Below are positions 1 through 8,335 of a stretch of DNA of 64,000 nucleotides, one piece after another. Under the pieces are notes generated by a model. That model worked only from the letters and a program-made list of their open reading frames with translations, was not told the DNA's origin and searched no databases. Positions within the stretch are counted from its first letter, which is position 1, and each line of letters opens with the position of its first letter. Origin of the DNA: Funiculus sociatus GB2-C1 (GTDB taxonomy: Bacteria > Cyanobacteriota > Cyanobacteriia > Cyanobacteriales > FACHB-T130); contig NZ_JAMPKJ010000031.1 of NCBI RefSeq assembly GCF_039962115.1, positions 1 to 64,000 of the forward strand, given 5' to 3'. Position numbers and translations under genes: made by a program.

Positions 1-93
1 ATCGTTGAAGATTTAATGAGATTAAATCGCAATAAATTAGAGCATTATTTACGAGGGATGAGGGCTATGAAGCTCATTGTATCAACGTTTTAG
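1..93 (+). CDS. C-terminal end of an upstream gene (partial, unknown)
   Basis: Frame 1 is open from the first base to a TAG at 91-93 and encodes about 30 residues, beginning IVEDLMRLNRNKLEHY and ending MKLIVSTF. It has a plausible charged, helical composition. I do not recognise the family. It could equally be chance, because the open stretch is short and its start lies outside the window. Confidence 0.3.
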   Translation: MVEDLMRLNRNKLEHYLRGMRAMKLIVSTF

Positions 94-172
94 CTTTCAT
101 GTCGCCCCCTCAGATCTGCGACAGATTTAGCAATATTTCAAAATCAATTAATTTTAACAACTCAGATAATCT

Positions 173-961
173 ATGACAAAAAAACGCATTATTATATTTT
201 TCTCCTTACTCCTTGCTACATTAACCATCTTAACAATCCGAGCAAATCTCGACATTCCCTTTGTGGCACAGAAAAATAATAAATTGCTCATATCTGCCGC
301 CGCTAGTTTAAGAGAATCACTCCAAGAAATTCAGCTTGTTTACCCACAAACCAAACAGAACGCTAACGTTACTTATAACTTTGGTGCTTCCGGTGCCTTA
401 CAACAACAAATTGAAAATGGTGCGCCAGCGGATGTAGTTATTTCTGCTAGCAAAAAGCAAATTGATGCCTTACAAGAAAAGGGACTTATCCTCCCCGATA
501 CTCGCCGCAACCTGCTAACTAATCGTCTAGTTTTGATTGTGCCAAGAAATTCTTCAGAAATTAGCAATTTCCGCCAACTGACAAACGCTAGAGTGAAAAA
601 AATTGCTGTTGGAGAACCACGAAGCGTACCAGCAGGACAATACGCTGAACAAGTCTTCATAAATTTAGGGATTTTGCAGCAAATTAAACCAAAATTTGTG
701 CTAGGAAACAACGTTCGTCAAGTTTTAGCAGCGGTAGAAAGTGGCAACGTTGATGCAGGTGTTGTTTACGCTACAGACGCGAGAACATCACAGCAGGTAA
801 AACAGGTAGCAACAGCCGCAGAAAACTTACATTCCCCGATTGTTTATCCCGTAGCAGTGCTTAAAAATAGCAAAAATATACCTGCGGCTAAAGAATATAT
901 CCAGTTCCTATTTAGTAATCAAGCTAGAACGCTATTTCAAAAATATGGATTTGGGATATAG
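173..961 (+). CDS. modA: molybdate ABC transporter, periplasmic binding protein ModA
   Basis: This is the periplasmic substrate-binding protein for molybdate (and usually tungstate) uptake; 262 aa is normal for ModA. Residues 1-24 look like a signal peptide or membrane anchor (KKR, then a run of hydrophobic residues). The mature protein carries the ModA signatures SAAASLRESL (41-50) and FGASGALQQQIENGAPADVV (about 70-89), where the backbone and serines bind the oxyanion. No lipobox cysteine is visible. The fused permease/ATPase gene follows on the same strand after a 331-bp spacer holding a repeat, so co-transcription is likely but not certain. Confidence 0.95.
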   Translation: MTKKRIIIFFSLLLATLTILTIRANLDIPFVAQKNNKLLISAAASLRESLQEIQLVYPQTKQNANVTYNFGASGALQQQIENGAPADVVISASKKQIDALQEKGLILPDTRRNLLTNRLVLIVPRNSSEISNFRQLTNARVKKIAVGEPRSVPAGQYAEQVFINLGILQQIKPKFVLGNNVRQVLAAVESGNVDAGVVYATDARTSQQVKQVATAAENLHSPIVYPVAVLKNSKNIPAAKEYIQFLFSNQARTLFQKYGFGI

Positions 962-1292
962 CTATTCTCGGCAGAGTTGTGAAAAACGAACTGCTGAGGC
1001 ACAAAGGAGGAGGAAAGGGAGAAGTTTCTAAATAAGTTAAGATTTCTATGGCAAATAAAATTTTCTATTTTAATCTCGTTTTATGGAGCCTGGGAACGGA
1101 AGAAGGACTGTAAAGTAAGTATAAAACCTGGGAGCTTACCGTATTTGCAAATCGCCCACAGACTAGAAGTCTGGGCTACACAGCCAAAGCCTGCCGACCC
1201 AGGCTGAATGAGTCCGCGGAGGCGGACTTGGTTTGTGTAGCCGCGATTTCCAATCGCCTCGTATTTTTACTTTTGCATTAAAAAAATTGCCG
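962..1292. repeat. modA-modBC spacer with a complex palindromic repeat (about 1155-1258)
   Basis: The spacer contains a compound repeat at about 1155-1258. Its outer arms GGCTACACA (from about 1173) and TGTGTAGCC (ending about 1242) are inverted, and small internal palindromes such as CAGACTAGAAGTCTG and GTCCGCGGAGGCGGAC lie around and between them. A diverged relative lies at about 29390-29525, so this is a dispersed family. Upstream of it (1085-1140) are CCTGGGA-type motifs related to the palindromes between the phosphoketolase and acetate kinase genes. No gene is apparent here. Confidence 0.7.
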
Positions 1293-3077
1293 ATGCCACT
1301 TGATATATCTCCTCTATGGATTTCTCTTAAAATTGCTTCAATTGCGACCATTATTACCTTCTTTCTGGGCATTTTAGCTGCTTATTGGATGCTAGGATAT
1401 CGAGGAAAATGGAAATCGCTAATTGAGGCAATTTTTATTTTACCCTTGATTTTGCCACCAACAGTCGTAGGCTTTTTATTACTGCTGTTGTTCGGAAAAA
1501 ATGGTTTTATTGGGATGCTGCTGCCTCTAAATTTTAGCATTGTATTCACTTGGTACGCCGCTGTAATAACTGCTACAGTAGTTGCTTTCCCATTAATGTA
1601 CAAAACATCATTGGGAGCATTTGCACAAATTGACGCGAATTTATTAGCAGTAGCTAGAACTCTTGGCGCTTCTGAATGGTCAATTTTTTTGAGAATTAGT
1701 TTACCTTTAGCTATTAAAGGAATTATCGCGGGAACAACGTTGGCTTTTGCCCGTGCTTTGGGAGAATTTGGCGCTACTTTGATGTTAGCTGGCAATATTC
1801 CGGGACAAACGCAAACGATTCCAATGGCGATTTATTTTGCGGTGGAAGCGGGGGCGATGAATGAAGCTTGGTTTTGGGCGCTGGCGATTATGGGTATTTC
1901 TTTATTAGCGATCGCATCTGTCAATTTCTGGCAAGATGGTCGAAAAAGGCAAAAACAAAACTTATCCCAATCCCCCATTCCCAATCCCCAATTCCCAATT
2001 CCCCATTCTGGACTTTTTGTTGATATTCAAAAGCAACTTTCTGACTTTACATTAAAAGTTTGCTTCAGCAGCGATGAACAGCCTTTGGGATTGCTGGGCG
2101 CTTCTGGCGCTGGTAAAAGTATGATATTGCGCTGCATTGCTGGAATCGAAACACCCACCCAAGGACGGATTGTTTTAAATGGGCGAGTGCTGTTTGACTC
2201 AGAACAAGGAATAGATATTCCAAGTCGCGATCGCTGTATCGGTTATTTAGTCCAAAATTACGCCTTATTCCCTCACCTAACTGTTGCTGAAAATATTGTT
2301 TTCGGCTTACCAAAAAAGACCTCAGCTTCCAAAATTAAACAGCAGGTGGAAATCCAACTTGCAGCGGTGCAGTTGCAGGGATATTCTCACCGATATCCCC
2401 GCGAACTTTCTGGCGGTCAACAGCAGCGAGTCGCTTTAGCAAGGGCTTTGGCAAGTCAACCTGAAGCGCTACTATTGGACGAACCTTTTTCCGCACTCGA
2501 TACTCACTTGCGAAGTCAGATAGAACAGCAATTAATCGCCAGTTTGGGGAATTATCAGGGCGTGACTTTATTTGTGACGCACAATTTGGAAGAAGCTTAT
2601 CGGGTTTGTCAAGATTTGCTGGTGCTGGAAAAAGGGAATGCGATCGCTTACAGTTCAAAGCAGAATATTTTTGAGCGCCCAAAGGTTGTAAGCGTTGCCA
2701 AATTAACAGGTTGCAAAAACTTTTCTCGCGCCCGAATTAGTGCATCCCAAGAAGTAGAAGCAATAGATTGGGGTTGCACTCTCCAAGTTATCGAACCTGT
2801 TTCAGATTTGCTCTCCTACGTCGGAATTCGCGCCCATCAAGTAACCTTTACTAAAGACCCGAATCAAGAGAATACTTTCCCCTGTTGGTTGGTGAGAAGC
2901 AGTGAAACCCCACACCGAATGACTCTATATCTCAAGCTCAACTCTTCCCCCATCACTCCTCACGATTACCATCTGCAAGCAGAAGTTTTTAAAGAAAAAT
3001 GGGCGGTTTTCAAAGACCAATCTTCCCCTTGGTACGTCCGGTTAGATCCAATGCGGCTAATGTTGTTGGAAGAGTAA
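1293..3077 (+). CDS. modBC: fused molybdate ABC transporter permease-ATPase ModBC
   Basis: A single 594-aa polypeptide joins the inner-membrane permease (ModB, about residues 1-220, several transmembrane helices and the EAA-loop region) to the ATPase (ModC). The ATPase has Walker A GASGAGKS (269-276), the ABC signature LSGGQQQR (372-379), and Walker B LLLDEP followed by the H-loop in FVTHN. The C-terminal 120 residues resemble a TOBE-type regulatory region. Such ModBC fusions are known in cyanobacteria. The ATG at 1293 is preferred over an in-frame TTG at 1233, because the 20 extra residues would be encoded by the palindromic repeat. The linker between the two halves (DNA 1965-2008) is a CCCCAAT-type heptamer repeat translated as SQSPIPNPQFPIPHS. 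Confidence 0.93.
   Translation: MPLDISPLWISLKIASIATIITFFLGILAAYWMLGYRGKWKSLIEAIFILPLILPPTVVGFLLLLLFGKNGFIGMLLPLNFSIVFTWYAAVITATVVAFPLMYKTSLGAFAQIDANLLAVARTLGASEWSIFLRISLPLAIKGIIAGTTLAFARALGEFGATLMLAGNIPGQTQTIPMAIYFAVEAGAMNEAWFWALAIMGISLLAIASVNFWQDGRKRQKQNLSQSPIPNPQFPIPHSGLFVDIQKQLSDFTLKVCFSSDEQPLGLLGASGAGKSMILRCIAGIETPTQGRIVLNGRVLFDSEQGIDIPSRDRCIGYLVQNYALFPHLTVAENIVFGLPKKTSASKIKQQVEIQLAAVQLQGYSHRYPRELSGGQQQRVALARALASQPEALLLDEPFSALDTHLRSQIEQQLIASLGNYQGVTLFVTHNLEEAYRVCQDLLVLEKGNAIAYSSKQNIFERPKVVSVAKLTGCKNFSRARISASQEVEAIDWGCTLQVIEPVSDLLSYVGIRAHQVTFTKDPNQENTFPCWLVRSSETPHRMTLYLKLNSSPITPHDYHLQAEVFKEKWAVFKDQSSPWYVRLDPMRLMLLEE
1965..2008. repeat. CCCCAAT-type heptamer repeat inside modBC
   Basis: About six degenerate copies of a CCCAATC/CCCAATT heptamer run in tandem inside the reading frame, exactly between the ModB and ModC domains. 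The same repeat class forms the intergenic tract at 51945-52015. Confidence 0.8.
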
Positions 3078-3862
3078 ACTTACTGTAGAATTTCTTATAG
3101 AAATATATAGGATTATTTACGAAAATTTGTAATATACAATTAAAATATCTTTTTATTTAATATAAAACCAAAAAGTTGCTTTTGTTCAAAGTAACTGTAG
3201 GGAATGGGAGTCACGGTTATTCGCGGGCGTGGCGTTTGAGGAACCTGAACTAACAAATTGCATATTCTAAATTTTTAACTCTAATTGAACCGTATTGTTG
3301 TTTAGCAAATTTTTACAGAACGAGATTTGTACTCAAACATATTGTTTTCCAGAAACTCTCGCCGCCTCCGCTACCCCCGAAAGCAGCGGCAGAAGGATGA
3401 TAAAACACATTCCGGTGGTACTGCTAAAGATTTCAAAACATCAAGAGGATATTTTCAAGAGTTACAGATTACGAATAAATTGTTACATTGTAAGACACAT
3501 AACCAAAGTTGCGTGTCTTACAATTGCATAGTTCAGGCTAGAAATCGTTATCCCGTCGTCTGTCTAGGAAAAATAAAACGAGTAAAAAAGTGTCTTGTCG
3601 CCGCACAATTTTTAACATTTACTATAGGAATGCTAGTTAAATACCTGTGCTATGCTGATGAACGCAAGCAGGTCAGGGAAAAACTGCGAAAGACGGCTAA
3701 TTAGAGTCAAGAACAAAATTTTCCAGCCCCTTTCCGTCTGCGGCATCAACCAAGTAAATTTTTAACTGGTACGGAAGTTACATTTAGGTATTTTACCCAC
3801 GATAGGATTTCATATCCTATGAGTTTTCTAGTTTTTGTTACGCCGGATAATAAAGGAGAATC
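3078..3862. other. long spacer upstream of the phytochrome operon
   Basis: This 785-bp stretch has no convincing intact gene. Two overlapping short frames are open (3295-3531 and 3327-3704), but neither looks like a protein as a whole. Part of the first (3403-3498) is a recognisable relic of a response-regulator gene, listed separately. The 360 bp just before the phytochrome start presumably contain its promoter; an SD-like AAAGGAG lies about ten bases before the ATG. Confidence 0.6.
3403..3498 (+). pseudogene. relic of an Rcp1-like response regulator
   Basis: Thirty-two codons align without gaps to the receiver-domain C-terminal part of the intact Rcp1-like gene about 3 kb downstream (from K/R-IPVVVLTTS to CYITKS). 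By my count 17 of 32 residues match: both share IPVV, then SK, DI, SY and NCYI. DNA similarity is also obvious (ATTCCGGTGGTA is identical). The conserved TT before the serine and the lysine of the KS motif are changed (KI and R), and no phosphoacceptor region precedes it. It is most simply the remains of a duplicated or replaced receiver gene. Confidence 0.65.
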
Positions 3863-6172
3863 ATGGCGGAAATAGATTTACAAATACAAGATGTTAATTT
3901 GGCTAGTTTGGAACAAAAATCAATCCATAATTGTGGTCAAATTCAGCCTCACGGGTTAATCTTCGTTTTGGAAGAGCCTGAACTAAAAATATTACAAGTT
4001 AGCAGTAATACATCCACTATTTTTGGAATAACCCCCGAAAATATACTTGGAAAACAACTGGATGAAGTTATTGATCCATTTCAAGTAGAAAGAATTAAAA
4101 CCGGACTAGCAGAGGAAACTCTTGATTACATCAACCCTACAAAGGTTTGGATCAGAAAAAAAGGTGATGACTTCTTAGTATTTGATGCAGTTTTTCACCG
4201 TAATTCAGACAGATTTTTGATTCTGGAACTGGAACCAGCAGTTTCCCAAGAAAATATTCCATTTTTAAGCTTTTATCATCTAGCTAGAGCTTCTATCAAT
4301 CAGCTAGAAGAAACATCAAGTCTCCGGGACTTTTGTAAAATCATTGTCAAAGAGGTGAGAAAAGTCACTGGATTTGACAGAGTGATGTTATATAAATTTG
4401 ATGATGATGGGCATGGGTCTGTCATTGCTGAAGAAAAACTAGAAAGTATGGAACCTTATCTAGGTCTTCACTACCCAGAGTCAGATATTCCTAAACCAGC
4501 GAGAAGATTATTCGCTTCCAATTGGATCAGATTAATACCAGATGCCAATTCTCAGCCTGTTCAAATCTTCCCTGTGAATAATCCGATAAATCAGCGATCG
4601 CTAGATTTAACAAACTCCATTCTGAGAAGCGCCTCTCCCTGTCATATACAGTATTTGCACAACATGGGTGTTGGTGCAAGTCTGACTATCTCTTTGATTA
4701 AAGATCAAAAACTTTGGGGACTTATTGCTTGTCATCATCAGTCGGCAAAGTATGTTTCCTATGAGTTGCGTAAAGCTTGTGAGTTCTTAGGAAGAGTAAT
4801 CTTTTCAGAAGTTTCAGTTAGAGAAGAAACAGAAGACTACGACTATCGCATGAAGTTGACATATATCCAATCAGCTTTGATTGAATATCTGTCCCAAGAA
4901 GAAAATTTTATTGATGGTTTACTTAAACACCAGCCGAATCTCCTCGATCTTGCCAGCGCTCAAGGAGCAGCCGTGTGTTTTGGTGGGACTTGCACAACTG
5001 TCGGCGAGACTCCTAAAGAAGAAGACTTGATTTTTTTAGTTCAATGGCTAAAAAATAATGTCAATCAAGAAGTCTTCTACACAAATTCTCTGGCTCAAAC
5101 TTACCCGGACGCAGAAAAATTCAAAAACGTCGCCAGTGGTTTACTAGCTATTCCAATTTCCAAGAAAAACTATGTTTTGTGGTTTCGACCAGAAGTGATT
5201 CAAACTGTCAATTGGGGAGGCGATCCCAATAAGGCGTTTGAAGCAACTCACTCAGAGGGAAGCGTACATCTGTCCCCTCGGAAATCATTTGAATTGTGGA
5301 AAGAAACGGTTCGTTTAACATCTTTACCCTGGAAACAGGTGGAAATTAAAGCAGCGCTTGAACTGCGAAAGGCAATTATTAATATTGTGCTGCGTCAAGC
5401 CGATGAACTGGCTCAGTTAGCTCACGATCTAGAACGTTCCAACGCTGAACTGAAAAAGTTTGCCTACGTCGCCTCCCATGACTTACAAGAACCGCTAAAT
5501 CAAGTAGCGAACTATGTGCAACTGTTAGAGATGCGCTATGAAGAGCAACTTGACCAAGATGCCAAAGAGTTTATTACCTTTGCTGTCGAGGGAGTCAGCC
5601 TGATGCAGACGCTGATAGATGATGTGCTGGCATACTCGCGGGTGGATGTGCAGGGTATCGAGTTTGAACTAACGGAAGTAGAGACACCTTTAGACCGAGC
5701 CTTAGGCAATTTGCGGGGACGCATCGCGGAAAGCAAAGCTGTTATTACCCACGATCCTTTGCCAAGCGTCATGGCTGATAGTACGCAGCTGATGCAGTTG
5801 TTCCAGAACCTGATTGGCAACGCTATCAAGTTCCGGAGTACCCAGCAGCCAGAAATTCATGTAGGAGTTTCTCGCCAAGAGGATGCGTGGCTATTTTCAG
5901 TGCGGGATAACGGCATTGGCATCGATCCGCAGTTTAGCGATCGCATTTTCGTCATCTTTCAACGCCTGCACACGCGGGATGAGTATGCTGGTACAGGCAT
6001 GGGTCTGGCTATTTGCAAGAAGATTGTAGAGTGCCACCGAGGCAACATCTGGGTAGAGTCGCAACTTGGTCAGGGTGCGACATTCTACTTTACGATTCCA
6101 GTAGGGGGACGCGATCGTGAGCGTAGAAACGGACGAAAAGCTCAAAACAATCTTTTTGGTGGAGGACAATAA
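3863..6172 (+). CDS. cph1: Cph1-type phytochrome sensor histidine kinase
   Basis: A cytoplasmic red/far-red photoreceptor kinase, 769 aa. In order: an N-terminal PAS domain (about 15-130), GAF chromophore domain (about 145-315), PHY domain (about 330-510), HisKA and HATPase_c. Chromophore features are intact: the DIP motif in PESDIP (205-210), Cys260 followed by His261 in SASPCHIQYL, and the PHY tongue WGGDP (451-455) with PRKSF (472-476). Cys260 in the GAF domain predicts a phycocyanobilin-type adduct as in Synechocystis Cph1. The kinase has the phosphoacceptor His539 in ASHDLQEPLN, an N box (QNLIGNAIKF), DNGIGI and GTGMGLAI. The C-terminus runs about 20 residues past the usual end and overlaps the next gene by 56 bp. 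Confidence 0.95.
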   Translation: MAEIDLQIQDVNLASLEQKSIHNCGQIQPHGLIFVLEEPELKILQVSSNTSTIFGITPENILGKQLDEVIDPFQVERIKTGLAEETLDYINPTKVWIRKKGDDFLVFDAVFHRNSDRFLILELEPAVSQENIPFLSFYHLARASINQLEETSSLRDFCKIIVKEVRKVTGFDRVMLYKFDDDGHGSVIAEEKLESMEPYLGLHYPESDIPKPARRLFASNWIRLIPDANSQPVQIFPVNNPINQRSLDLTNSILRSASPCHIQYLHNMGVGASLTISLIKDQKLWGLIACHHQSAKYVSYELRKACEFLGRVIFSEVSVREETEDYDYRMKLTYIQSALIEYLSQEENFIDGLLKHQPNLLDLASAQGAAVCFGGTCTTVGETPKEEDLIFLVQWLKNNVNQEVFYTNSLAQTYPDAEKFKNVASGLLAIPISKKNYVLWFRPEVIQTVNWGGDPNKAFEATHSEGSVHLSPRKSFELWKETVRLTSLPWKQVEIKAALELRKAIINIVLRQADELAQLAHDLERSNAELKKFAYVASHDLQEPLNQVANYVQLLEMRYEEQLDQDAKEFITFAVEGVSLMQTLIDDVLAYSRVDVQGIEFELTEVETPLDRALGNLRGRIAESKAVITHDPLPSVMADSTQLMQLFQNLIGNAIKFRSTQQPEIHVGVSRQEDAWLFSVRDNGIGIDPQFSDRIFVIFQRLHTRDEYAGTGMGLAICKKIVECHRGNIWVESQLGQGATFYFTIPVGGRDRERRNGRKAQNNLFGGGQ

Positions 6173-6563
6173 AGCTGATATCCGCTTAATTCAAGAAGCG
6201 TTGAAAAATAGCTCGGTGCCACATCAAGTAATGATTGTCAGGGATGGCATGGATGCTATGGCTTATTTACGTCAGGAAGGCGAGTATGCTGATGCACCTC
6301 GTCCAGACCTGATTCTGTTGGATTTGAACTTGCCGAAGAAGGATGGTCGAGAGGTTCTGGCGGAAATTAAAGCCGACCCTAACCTAAAACGCATTCCGGT
6401 GGTAGTGCTGACAACTTCAAAAAACGAGGATGACATTTCCCAAAGCTATGAGTTGCACGTAAATTGCTACATCACTAAATCCCGCAATCTCAGCCAGCTT
6501 TTCAAAATTGTCAAAGGGATTGAAGAGTTTTGGCTAGAAACCGTCACCCTACCGTCAGAATAA
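6117..6563 (+). CDS. rcp1: Rcp1-like single-domain response regulator
   Basis: A 148-aa stand-alone CheY-like receiver, the expected phosphorylation partner of the adjacent phytochrome. The acidic pocket EDN (16-18), phosphoacceptor Asp69 in LILLDLNLP, the TTS motif and the lysine in CYITKS are all present; the Rcp-specific C-terminal helix ending in EEFWLETV follows. The only plausible start is a GTG at 6117, which places the first 18 codons and the stop of the phytochrome gene in overlapping frames (56 bp), suggesting translational coupling. Strong similarity to the kinase partner pair in Synechocystis (Cph1-Rcp1) supports the role. Confidence 0.93.
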   Translation: MSVETDEKLKTIFLVEDNKADIRLIQEALKNSSVPHQVMIVRDGMDAMAYLRQEGEYADAPRPDLILLDLNLPKKDGREVLAEIKADPNLKRIPVVVLTTSKNEDDISQSYELHVNCYITKSRNLSQLFKIVKGIEEFWLETVTLPSE

Positions 6564-6779
6564 AATTTTGAGTTTTGAGTTAAAAATGAGAAGTTAGGAA
6601 TTAGAAGTTATAAGTGAGAAGTTAGGAATTTTGACCCCTTGGCTTAGCTCAGGGAATGGTTTTAAATTCAAAATTTATTTACACTTAAAACTTCTCACTC
6701 GTCACTTTTGGCTCAAAACTCAAAACTCAAAACTCAAAACTCAAACATTGGGGAGCGGAGGGAGAAAAACTAAAAGACT
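6564..6779. repeat. heptamer repeat spacer with inverted arms
   Basis: The spacer consists mainly of degenerate heptamers. GAGTTTTGAGTT near 6571 and GAAGTTAGGAATT units on the left are partly complementary to the tandem CAAAACT units at about 6713-6745 and to ACTTCTCAC on the right, so the transcript could fold into a long imperfect hairpin. It separates the receiver gene from the following kinase gene, and could attenuate transcription between them. Confidence 0.65.
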
Positions 6780-7946
6780 ATGCCTGCAACCTCAATAAAA
6801 ATCTTGTTAATTGAGGACAACCTGGCAGAAGCCAGACTTTTGCAAGAATATCTGAAGCAAGCCAACGGCAATCAGTTTAGTCTGGTTCATGTCAAGCGAT
6901 TGGGGGAAGCCCTCAACCGACTCAAGGAAGATTGTTTTGATATCATCTTGTTGGATCTGACGCTACCAGATAGTCAAGGATTAGAATCCCTGGCTCCCTT
7001 AAACAGCCACGCCCCTAGCTTACCGATTGTGGTGCTAACAAATACGAATGATGAGAAATTAGCAATTGAGGCGGTTCGGCAGGGGGCGCAAGATTATATA
7101 GTTAAGCGGCAGCTGAATGTAGACCTGCTGGTTCGCTCTATACGCTATGCGATTGAGCGATCGCAAGTTATGGAAGCATTACGAGAGGCAAATGAAGCGT
7201 TAGAAATTCGGGTTCAGGAACGAACGGCTGAACTGGTTAAAGCTAAAGAAGTCAGCCAGATGAAATCTGAATTTGTTTCGATGCTCTCTCACGATTTCCG
7301 CAATCCACTAACTACTATTCTCCTCTCTACTGGATTTCTCCAAAACCATGACGACAAATTAACCAAGGAGACAAAACTTACTCACTTCTTGCGGATGCGT
7401 TCGGCGATCAAAAACATGGATCAGCTATTGAACGAGGTTTTATTAATCGGTAAAGCCGATTTAGGTAAACTTCAGTATCAACCTACTCAGTTAGCTTTAG
7501 AACCGTTTTGCCGCCAACTGGTCGAAGAGTTACAACTTAGTACAGGTGAAAAGCATTTTACTATTGTTTTCAACTGTCAAGGAGAATTGGGCGAGGCGCT
7601 ATGGGATGAAAACTTGTTGCGGCATATTTTAGGAAATTTACTCGCCAACGCAATTAAGTATTCACCCGAAGACGGCACAGTTTGGTTTGAACTGATTGGT
7701 CAGGAGAAAACAGTCATTTTTCGGATTCAAGATCGGGGGATTGGTATTCCTTTAGAAGACCAAAAAAGACTTTTTCAACCTTTCAATCGCGCTAGAAATG
7801 TCAGCACAATTCCTGGCAATGGTCTTGGTCTAGCGATTGTTAAAAAGTGCGTAGAGGCACATGGGGGTCAGATTTCCGTACAAAGTGAAGCTGGAGTAGG
7901 GACGACGTTTACGGTTATACTGCCACTTGCCAGGTCGCAAAAGTGA
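6780..7946 (+). CDS. hybrid response regulator-histidine kinase
   Basis: A soluble 388-aa protein with a receiver domain first (acidic IEDN at 11-14, phosphoacceptor Asp59 in IILLDLTLP, lysine in YIVKRQL), then a coiled coil (about 125-160), and a histidine kinase core. The core has His171 in MLSHDFRNPL, an N box (LGNLLANAIKYSP), DRGIGIP and GNGLGLAIVKK. There is no membrane segment or separate sensor domain, so its input is presumably phosphotransfer or protein contact at the receiver. Its position behind a phytochrome and an Rcp-type regulator makes it a plausible further step of the light-signalling chain. Confidence 0.9.
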   Translation: MPATSIKILLIEDNLAEARLLQEYLKQANGNQFSLVHVKRLGEALNRLKEDCFDIILLDLTLPDSQGLESLAPLNSHAPSLPIVVLTNTNDEKLAIEAVRQGAQDYIVKRQLNVDLLVRSIRYAIERSQVMEALREANEALEIRVQERTAELVKAKEVSQMKSEFVSMLSHDFRNPLTTILLSTGFLQNHDDKLTKETKLTHFLRMRSAIKNMDQLLNEVLLIGKADLGKLQYQPTQLALEPFCRQLVEELQLSTGEKHFTIVFNCQGELGEALWDENLLRHILGNLLANAIKYSPEDGTVWFELIGQEKTVIFRIQDRGIGIPLEDQKRLFQPFNRARNVSTIPGNGLGLAIVKKCVEAHGGQISVQSEAGVGTTFTVILPLARSQK

Positions 7947-8335
7947 GGTCTGATTCAGGACTTGCCTCTGGCACTGACAAATTCATCCGTCAATACTATC
8001 AACTTATTCCGAATGGAATCTAGCAATCCTATTTAGATTGTTAACAAGTATTCGCCTTGGTGTAAGGATACAGCAGTGCCGTGTCCCTACAGGGTTTCAC
8101 GAATTATTTAGGATTACTATATTCCTTATTTGCATCCGTCAAGAGAAATAGTTCTGAAACAAAACTAATAAAATTTTGCAACTTGTTAAAGCAATTCTTA
8201 ACAAATTGGCACGGATCTGGATGTCGCACAGATAATTATGGCAACAAGACAACTTCATTTAGTAATTTGAAGCTGTCAGTTGCATTTCGTACTGCTACCA
8301 ACTAATTCCCACGATCCAGAAGGTAGAAAATCATT
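7947..8335. other. spacer upstream of the phosphoketolase gene
   Basis: These 389 bp carry no convincing gene. A 74-codon open frame (8081-8305) has an unremarkable composition and no family resemblance. The region probably holds the promoter of the phosphoketolase operon; I could not identify a defined operator. Confidence 0.45.

Noticed and set aside
1233-1292. N-terminal extension of ModBC from a TTG start
   Set aside because: The 20 extra residues are read from the palindromic repeat, and the ATG at 1293 gives the normal ModB beginning.
3327-3704. 125-codon plus-strand frame upstream of the phytochrome gene
   Set aside because: Lysine/arginine-rich chance frame without motifs; the recognisable receiver-like residues are in the other overlapping frame.
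8081-8305. 74-codon frame before the phosphoketolase gene
   Set aside because: No SD, no family resemblance, composition like a spacer.
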